Notes under the pieces: model-generated
Seen by the model: the letters and a program-made list of their open reading frames with translations, nothing else
Told to the model about the DNA's origin: nothing
Database searches by the model: none
Shown: positions 56,189 through 64,000 of the stretch, piece by piece
Position numbering within the stretch: the first letter of the stretch is position 1
Layout of the letters: each line of letters begins with the position of its first letter
Made by a program: the position numbers and the translations under genes
Source: Nephrocerus scutellatus
Taxonomy: Eukaryota; Arthropoda; Insecta; Diptera; Pipunculidae
DNA: 64,000 nucleotides
NCBI GenBank assembly: GCA_947095585.1
Contig: OX352762.1
Span: 95,826,249 to 95,890,248 of the forward strand
Reading direction: 5' to 3'

Positions 56189-57085
56189 AAAAAAAAAACC
56201 CATAAAAATTCAAATTTTTCATGTAAATTCTCTAATAGGAGATGGGTGTGTGTTAAAATTTGAATAAAATCAGGCTAATTTTTAAAAAATTTACATGAAC
56301 ACCACACGGATCTCAGGGCCCTATCACTCCAACAAATTTACAAAAAGTTTTGTCCATCAGTGATACACATGTGTTTAAAATTTGAAGAAAATCGAGCTAA
56401 TTTTAAAAAAAAATTATGTGGGCACCCTTCAGGCCTCAGGGTCCGTTCACTCCAAAAACTTTACTAAAAATGTTTTCCATCGGAGATACACAGGCGTAAA
56501 AAATTTGAAGAAAATCGGGTTAATTTTTTTGAAAAATTTATATGGGGCCCCAAGACCCCGCCCACCAAAATTTTTGCAAAAAGTGTTGTCCATTGGAGAT
56601 ACACACATATATAAAATTTAAAAAATATCGGGTTAATTTTTTTTGTTAAAAAAAATTTTTGGGCCCAATGACCCTGGGGCCCGGGATCTCCAAAAATTTT
56701 ACAAAAAGTGTTGTCAATCAGAGATACACGCGTATATAAAATTTGAAGAAAATCGGGTTAATTTTTATAAAAAACTTTTATGGGGCCCCACGAACCCGGG
56801 GACTCTCCAAAATTTTTACAAAAATTTTTGTCCATCAGAGATACACATGTGTATAAAATTTGAAGAAAATCGAATAAAATTTTGTAAAATATTTGTATGG
56901 GAGCCCCCCGACCCCGTGGCCCGACGGTCCTTAAATTTTAATAGAAAGTGTTGTCTCCAGAAATACACATGTGTTCAATAAAATCGGGCTTTGGGAAGTG
57001 GGTTAAAAATTGATCGCAAGATTCCACGACAGACGACCGACGACCGACCCACGGGCAAGTGAAGTTAATATAGAGAATTTAAAAA
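56189..57085 (+). repeat. Repeat X, expanded copy with about six modules
   Basis: Both termini are present. GATACACATGTGT-type words recur at about 56362, 56485, 56598, 56723, 56840 and 56959, spacing 113-125 bp. Each module has ATTTGAAGAAAATCGGGTTAA, TGGGGCCCC and CAAAAAGTGTTGTCCATC. Near the right end, ACGACAGACGACCGACGACC replaces the CAGCCAGCC run. Confidence 0.9.
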
Positions 57086-58240
57086 AAAAAAGCATGACGG
57101 TTATAGGCTATAATACACCCCCAATCACCCTGCGGTAAGATTGATGAGGGAAGGAATATAAAATTTCAACATTAGACACATTTACGAACGTAATCGTTAT
57201 TGCTTAAAAACATTATAGGCCAAGAGTGTTGAGCAATGGGAATGTTGTTACTCCAAATAAAGCGGCTCGCACAGGATCGTCAGAAATGAAGCAAGTTGTG
57301 TGAATCTTAATTCACAAAATACTAACAAAACAAAAAAAAAAGCAGCTGATTTAATTTTTAAATCATATCGAATAGTTGGCCTCATTACATCTATATCTAC
57401 TTATGTACGAGTATGAATATCTGTTACCAGTTAATTACCAAAAGTTGCAAAACAAAAGTGGGTGGCTTTTGGCTGAAGGAGTTTTTATTTTTTATTAATT
57501 TTCCATTCGTAAAATAAATTATTCCTTGCATGACTGTAGAGATAATTTATATTTGCCGTTTTTGTTGGTATTTATATTTAAAACTGTTTTGACCACCAAA
57601 CGTTAGGAATCGCGACTGGTCGAAGCAAATGGGAAAACAAATTAAAGGGGCATAATTTAATACGAATTCTTATACCGGTACGAATTTTTCCACTTCTGCA
57701 TAAGTAGCATTAAACAAGAAAAATATTTCTCAATTATGTACTAGCTTGAGGCACTTTTATGGAAAATTTTCTTTCTATGAGTTGGACCGAAATTTAATTC
57801 CAATAGAATAAATTATTATAGCAATGGATGATGCTGGTTCTTATAAAGAGAACTGCCCGCAGTAACCCCATGGTGGAAAATATAATTTTCAACAAGAAAC
57901 TGTTAATGAAGTTTTCCACTGGAACGGTTGTTACTTCTTTGTAGATTAAAACAAGTGGGTATAGTTGAAAATAAGTCCTCAATACAGGATAAAAAATGAA
58001 TGAATGAATCTCAATGAAAGAGCTTTTTTTAATCGGTTTTCGTGAAGTTTTAGGATGTGCTCAAGATTACTGATTTCCGAGAATTTGTTTTTTACAAGAT
58101 TTTATGAGATTTCGAGTGTTAAGGCCTCCCCTAGCCAGAAAGCCGGCGTCATCATAGACAAAATATGATGACTTTTTAGCTTTACATCCAACTAAATGTC
58201 ATTATGAAATAGCAGCTCTTAAGCAAAGGACAAAAGTCAT
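57086..58240. other. Intergenic interval, nothing recognised
   Basis: AT-rich sequence without recognisable coding or repeat content. Confidence 0.4.
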
Positions 58241-58430
58241 TTTTTAGCCACTTTACACCTAGACCTAGAGAGCTGAAATTTTGTGAGCAGTTTAACCTCA
58301 TGGCCATTTCCAATATACCACCTGTGACATGAGTTTTTTCGGCTTCTTTGATGTCCTTTTAAAGCAACGCCTAGAGAGCTGAAATTTGGTGATCAGCTCA
58401 GTATCGTGGACCATTCAGTCATCATCATCA
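58241..58430 (+). repeat. CpG-poor satellite fragment
   Basis: CCTAGAGAGCTGAAATTTTG and GGTGATCAGCTCAGTATCG match the satellite's non-CpG half. Most of its GCGTGT core is lost. Confidence 0.6.
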
Positions 58431-58439
58431 TCATCGTGT

Positions 58440-60525
58440 TGTAAGGGCTAAGTAAGGTCAAAAATTCTCGAGACCTTTTCTTTAGATGAGTCCTTAAACT
58501 AAAGGACACTCTTCAATCTTCACTATCTTTCCCCATCCTAATCCCCTGGGCTGGATTGAGGTGTCATACTGTGTCATGCCTGGCTGTGGACCCAGTTTTT
58601 AAATTATAGCCCAGTCGTGTAAGGTAGATTCGGATATCTAGCGCCCTCCGGAACAGTAAGGCTTATCTGTATACTGCGGATCTCTGTACGGATGGACCTC
58701 TTTTCTCCCCCACTCCTGGGAAGAAAAATGCAGCACAACAAAAATGTTTGCTTTTCTAGTTCGAGCAAACTAGAACCAACAAATTCAAAGGCCGGTTCTA
58801 CTTCTAAGCCGGACTGTAGCCCAGTGACCTTGCTATCTACTGGAACATTAAAGGCATGCGTTCGACCGGCAGTGACAGGATTGTGGCACTTCATGGCCAT
58901 TTCCGCTATAGGTAACAAAGAAGCTCCCCCTAATACAGACGCCAACCTTGAAGGCGCATCTGGCAGTGAACGTTTACGACAAAGCACTCAACCAAGATCA
59001 CACTACAATGATCGGCGAAATGCCGCTCGTACGCTAAAGGCTCTCGAAAATATTCCGGAGGCCAACAGAACTCCGAGCCAGCTTGCGAATGTCAAATGGG
59101 CTCAGGCCTTTGTCGAAAGGACAGTAAGTGGACCAGCAAGGACTCCACGTTCAAGCGGCAGAGATCGGTGGAGGAAATCGCTCCGGTTTCCAAATGTACC
59201 AAGGTGCATAATACCAGCTCCACTGAGTCGGATATTTATCTTCCTTCGCTAGAGACACTTATAAAGAGTTGTCTTAATCTGGTCCACATTCCGGATATAT
59301 GGAGAGAGGTTAAAGTGGTATTCATACCCAAAGCGGGCAAATGCTCGCACGTTAATCCAAAAGATCTCAGACCAATCAGTTTATCATCGTTCCTCCTTCC
59401 GACACTGGAAAGACTGATAGACATCCACATACGTACTAGCATTGACAAGAAACTTCTGTCCACAGATTAACATGCGTGTTGCAAGGGTAAATCTGTGGAA
59501 ACAACTCTGCATACACTAGTACGTTGCATTGAATACTCCGTACACTACAAGGAGTACACTATGGTAGCTTTCCTAGACATTGAAGGACCTTTTAATAAAG
59601 TCAACACAGATTCACTGTCGGCTTAAAAGATAGACGACTCACTTGGCGAAATGATTAACCTTATACTCACAAGTCGGATAGTTAACTCAAAACTGGGTGT
59701 GTCATCTGCCAGCAGTTCTGTCTGAAGTTGTCCTTTTTACTAAGAAATACAAAATCCCACATGTTTACCGTCCTACTCTTGTATACGGTGTGACTGTTTG
59801 GTGGACTGCATTAAATAAGAAAGTAAATGTAGATAAATTATGCAAAGTCCAAAGATCAGCTAGTCTATGTATGCCTCTCTTTCCGTCTTCCTAATCACTG
59901 TAATTTTTTCCAGTATGAAATTATGGCAATCATTGAAGCCTTATCTTGGCTAAAGAGTAACGTCATATCCACTAAGGATATCCGTATATTCTCGGATAGC
60001 CAAGCCGCGCTGAAATCCCTGAAATCAGTCTCGACAAATTCAATCTTAACCATTAACTGCCAATCATCTCTTAGGAAGATGGCGGAGCAGTTTAATATTC
60101 ACCTGTGTTAGGTGCCGGAGCATAGAGATATTCCGGGAAACTGTACGGCTGACGAACTCGCCAACGAACACTACCCATCTTACCAAAATATGGTTCTCTA
60201 GGCATACCAATCGCTACATACAAACTCATGTTGAAGCGGGATGCTATTGATAAAACTAATCGTAGGTGGTAAAACTGTGGAACTTGCATAGCGACAAAGC
60301 AGATCTGGCCCAAACTGGATCCGAAATGCTTCAAGTGTTTGATCTCTCAAAAAAGATCCCAGATCGGTGCTATTGTAGGTGTCATTTCGGGACACTGTCT
60401 CATAGGCAAGCATGCAGCAAGACTCGGAGCCCTCTGTACTTGTCCAGCACTCTTTCTTCTACAACGACACTAATGATCTTATCAACACTGATATCAACAG
60501 TCTTCTTCGCTTCATACGAAGCTTG
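58440..60525 (+). pseudogene. LOA-like non-LTR retrotransposon, multiply deleted
   Basis: A gag-like ORF1 stretch (58692-59252: RTLKALENIPEANRTPSQLA, NVKWAQAFVERTVSG; then KRQRSVEEIAPVSK in a second frame) is followed directly by RT: VKVVFIPKAGKCSHVNPKDL and RPISLSSFLLPTLERLID (59320-59430), IDDSLGEMINLILTSRIVNS (59625), EVVLFTKKYKIP and YRPTLVYGVTVWW. The RNase H part is RIFSDSQAALKSLKSVS (59970) and KMAEQFNIHLC. The C-terminal part reads LMLKRDAIDKTNRRW and AIVGVISGHCLIGKHAARLG. The endonuclease and RT motifs A-C are gone or broken. It shares these words with the fragments at 7.7-8.7 and 15.7-18.2 kb, which ties the three to one family. Confidence 0.85.
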
Positions 60526-60529
60526 AGTC

Positions 60530-61900
60530 AGATGTTGTTTCCGAACATACGGTTGAAGTAAGTTTAAGAGAAATTATTATGAAAGCGATATGTGTTTTTT
60601 AATAAAAATCTGTTTCATCAAAATTTTCGATTTTCAATAAACACGGCAGAGAGGTAAGGAAATAAAATTTGAGTTTTCTTTTTTTATTTGTATTTAATAA
60701 TCTCATTTTCAGGTTTGCTGGTAACAAAGAGACCGGCACATAACCATTTGTAAAATTTGGTTGAGTTTTTGAACGACATTTCCAAAAATCACATCCAGTT
60801 TCCAAGAACCGAACCGAGCCAAAAGATCTTTCCCGAATTCTATGCTTTTTTTTCATTGCATGGTAAGCAACTTTCAGTCATTAGTTTGCACTTATCAACC
60901 CCATTCCTATGAATTATTCTCTCCTTAACTAAAGATTCATTAGCTGACACCACCACCACATTTCTTCCAGTGGGCTAATAATAATAGTCTCGGTAAAAAA
61001 AAGTGCCTGCTATTATGTTTACGTCATTTAACATGAGCACTAATACACTTTATATGGAAAGGAAAATAACGGTTTACATTTTTAACCATGATAACTATTT
61101 AAATAGAAAATAGCTGCCAACTACCCTGCAGTCAGGTAAAAGTACTTCCTAGATTCTATCTCGGTATTTAATTCCCTCTTAAATTTAACGACAACATCTA
61201 GGCGTTAAAAGATTTGCATAAAACGTTTTCACTCTTGGCCATAAAAATTTATAATGGGTTTTATTCGCAAGCTTGTACATATTTTTGGTGTTTTTGTTTT
61301 CTACTAAACATTATTTTCAGCATTTAATGCAACCAAGAACCCATGAGTTAAGTAATATTTGAATGGAATTTAAATCGGATTATTTTGCACACCGAAAAAA
61401 CGGCTAAAATGGGACCCGTGTACCAGAATCTTTTCTCAGAAACTACCACAATATTCAGCTATAATAATCTAATTACAGAAGTTTTTGAAATTTGTGAGAA
61501 AAACCACGAAAAGATTATCTCTAAAGCAATAATAAAATGGCGGTTGTAATTGTTTTTTCTGCATCCAATCGAATTTCATTACAAAAAGCAAACCGGACAT
61601 TTATGTGCTATCGAAATTCATTGAATAATAAAATCGACCCGGTTTTACTGTATGAGTATATAGGTATGGGGTCGTAAAGCCTTAGGACTGGGACAAAATA
61701 ATTCCCTATGAAAATTCAAATTCAGTTGAGCTGGCTAACTTTTACCCTATGACGATGGAAAGAGCAAAATAAACTAATTAACCGATCACTTTTCCTAAAA
61801 ATGAGCAAATGATTTGTTAGTTCACACATAAGTTTGGGTTGAGGACTATGAACTTAACAATTATAAAGTAAATAATTTCTCAATTTTCGGTGCAAACGTT
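60530..61900. other. Intergenic interval, nothing recognised
   Basis: AT-rich sequence with no recognisable gene, RNA or repeat. Confidence 0.4.
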
Positions 61901-63390
61901 TACATCGTGCTGAGGGTACGGTAGTATTCGTAAAGAATAATTTGAACTGTAGACTGAAACCTTTTGTTTACATAAAAACTGCGGATGGATTAGCTGTATA
62001 TTATTCAATTTGTTGGCAAAAGTTTTGTGTGGTTTGTTTATATCGTTTACATGCTTATAGCGTATGTGAATTTGTTCCTGAATGGAATGATTTTTTAAAT
62101 GATGAACATTCTAAAAATTTATACATAGTTGGCGATACGAGTATGAATATTGACATCAGTCAGGCTGCTCACGGCCTTAAATCGCAAATTACTGAACCCA
62201 CAAAAATTATTACCAACTCTTGTTTAGATCCCTTGTTTGTTCGGCAAAATATTTATCGTAAATTTCCATTCTTAGCCAAAGTGCATAAAATCGATATAGA
62301 TGATCACTCTGCAATTATTTTTGAATTTAATCAGTGTGCAACTCAGCATTCTATCGGAAATGTGGATCAGGGTGTCAAATGAAAAATTGATTACTTGAGC
62401 TTAAATTTATCCTTGTACGTGGTATGAAATATTTAAAGAGAATATTTAAAAAGAAATGTAAGGTCAACCCTTCTTTTGACAGATTCTTATCTATACTCCA
62501 AACCTACATAGATTTGATTATTTGTCCTTACAAAATACATCCCAAGAAAACTTTAAACCATGGATTAACCATACCATGAGGAAACTTATAGACCTCAAAA
62601 ATAAACTATATAGAAAGTTAACTATAAAATCCTTCTAACAACGCTCTGAGAAATAGGTATGCGATAGTTAATATTGTTAACAAGCAAACTATGCAAGACT
62701 TTTACAAAAACCAATTTACCATAACGGAAATCCAAAGAAACAATGAGAGATCATCAGATCAATTAAATAAATCTATAGTGCTGCCTTAGCTTAAGAAAGG
62801 GGATTCGTCTGATGTGTCTAATTTCAGGCCGATTACTTTGTTATCAGTATTCTCTAAGATACTTGAAAAACTTATTAAAAAATGGGTTATTGAGTTTCTA
62901 CATAGGACAAAATTTCTTTGTCCCTTGCATTACGGCTTTAGGCCAAAACTTAATACAGAAGATGCTTTCCTCCACTATTTTAATGACATTTAGACAAATT
63001 TAAATGTAAATCGTAAAGTTGCTTGTCTTTTCATTGACGTTACTAAAAAGTTTGATACGGTAAATCATGACTTGTTGCTAGAAAAGTTATTTAAAGCGGG
63101 CTTTCGTGGAAAACGATTCGACATTCTGAAATCATATCTTTCGTAACGCCTTCAATTGGTTCAAATAAATGACTCCTTAAGTGGTATCGAATACATTTAC
63201 TGTGGTGTCCCACAAGGTTCTGTATTAGGTCCAATTTTGTTTCTAGTTTATGTAAACTTATAACTCATAACATTCGCAACTTCAAGTTTAATGGAAATGT
63301 TGTCTCCTTTACTGATGATACTGCTTTTTCTTATCATGCTGATACATGAAACTCAGCTATGTTGAAAATTACTGATGACCTATCTACCTT
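61900..63390 (+). pseudogene. Non-LTR EN-RT remnant (CR1/jockey-like), 5' segment
   Basis: Endonuclease blocks in 61942-62382: WNDFLNDEHSKNLYIVGDTS, AHGLKSQITEPTKIITNSCL, KVHKIDIDDHSAIIFEF. RT blocks: KKGDSSDVSNFRPITLLSV, FSKILEKLI (about 62800), HYGFRPKLNTEDAF, ACLFIDVTKKFDTVNHDLLL (motif A), YCGVPQGSVLGPILFLVYV (motif B) and FTDDTAFSY (motif C, first Asp environment altered). Stops are frequent. It is cut at about 63390 by a repeat X copy and resumes at 63867. Confidence 0.82.
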
Positions 63391-63866
63391 AAAAAAAACA
63401 ACCCATAAAAATTAAAATTTTTCGTGTAAATTCTCTGTTCGGGGATGTGCAAAGTTGGAATAAAATCAGGTAAAATCCCGATCACTCCAAAAATTTTACA
63501 CATGCGTATAAACTTTAATTTTAATTTTTAAAAAGTTATATGAGCTCTGGGGCCACTTCCAAATTTTTACAAAAAGCGTTGTCGAGCTTATAAAATTTGA
63601 AGAAAATCGGGTACACAGATGCGAACAAAATTTTAAGAAATTTGGGTACTTTTTTGACAAAATTTGTATGGACGCCCTCGGACCCCGAGACCCGAGAGGC
63701 CCCAAATTTTAATAGAAAGTGTGTTGTCATGAGGGATACACATGTGTGCAGTTTCAATAAAATCGAGCTTTAGGAAGTGGGTTAAAAATTAATCACAAGA
63801 TTTGGTGTGCCAGTCCGCCAGCCAGCCAACCACGGGCACGCGAAGTTAATATAGAAAATTTAAAAA
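63391..63866 (+). repeat. Repeat X copy inserted in the non-LTR remnant
   Basis: The head ACAACCCATAAAAATTAAAA, three modules, GCCAGCCAGCCAACCACGGG and the end ATATAGAAAATTTAAAA are all present. RT coding lies on both sides. Confidence 0.88.
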
Positions 63867-64000
63867 ATGGTTCAGTTTTCATAACATAGTGCTCAGCTCT
63901 AAGACTCGCTTTATGCCATTTGTAATGCGAAACCAAATTGATAATACTCCTAGTGAAATTACTGTTCACTCATCTCATTGTAGGCTCAACATATGCAATG
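63867..64000 (+). pseudogene. Non-LTR remnant, 3' segment (runs off window)
   Basis: KTRFMPFVMRNQIDNTPSEI and VHSSHCRLNICN form the stretch that follows motif C in this type of RT. It continues past the window end. Confidence 0.7.

Overview
The window is eukaryotic, AT-rich and crowded with transposons. It reads as a higher-dipteran genome, plausibly a tephritid fruit fly. The grounds are GT-AG introns around a fly-like class C GPCR, a rosa-type (DD41D) mariner, and R1-, LOA-, jockey- and RTE-like non-LTR elements. The species cannot be fixed from sequence alone.

Host gene (about 1-24.1 kb, + strand). Seven exons (2557-2625, 12009-12118, 14560-14774, 18988-19126, 19225-19330, 19448-19610, 22427-23931) join in frame into 768 residues plus a stop. 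They encode TM2-TM7 and the whole cytoplasmic tail of an orphan class C receptor of the GPR158/GPR179 type. The extracellular domain and TM1 must lie upstream of the window. Two introns are tiny (98 and 117 bp). The other four (2.4-9.4 kb) are filled with transposon debris: LOA-like and R1-clade fragments, tRNA-derived SINEs, a G/T-rich array, CpG-rich satellite, and a non-LTR element carrying a 309-bp internal duplication.

Downstream (24-64 kb). No host gene was recognised here. The region is a layered transposon graveyard: a nearly intact rosa mariner (26.2-27.5 kb, one nonsense codon); an RTE-like element (27.6-30.1 kb) interrupted by a histone H2B 3' fragment; a second RTE-like fragment (31.9-33.0); a jockey fragment (33.0-34.4) abutting a decayed BEL/Pao element (34.4-36.2); a Tc1-like element with about 143-bp inverted repeats (38.2-39.4); a foldback-like structure with about 490-bp arms around a G-rich 101-bp tandem array (41.3-43.6); a large CpG-rich satellite block (48.2-49.9); a 5'-truncated jockey-clade insertion with a 14-bp target duplication inside an older jockey copy (54.1-56.2); a LOA-like remnant (58.5-60.5); and a non-LTR EN-RT remnant (61.9-64.0) split by another repeat.

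Three repeat families recur throughout. Repeat X has at least ten copies on both strands and is built of a roughly 120-bp module with an ACACATGTGT core. The tRNA-type SINE has four copies. The CpG-rich GCGTGT satellite has about nine sites. The most notable single observations are the H2B capture, the foldback-like G-rich element, the modular repeat X, and a Cys/His cluster in the receptor tail.
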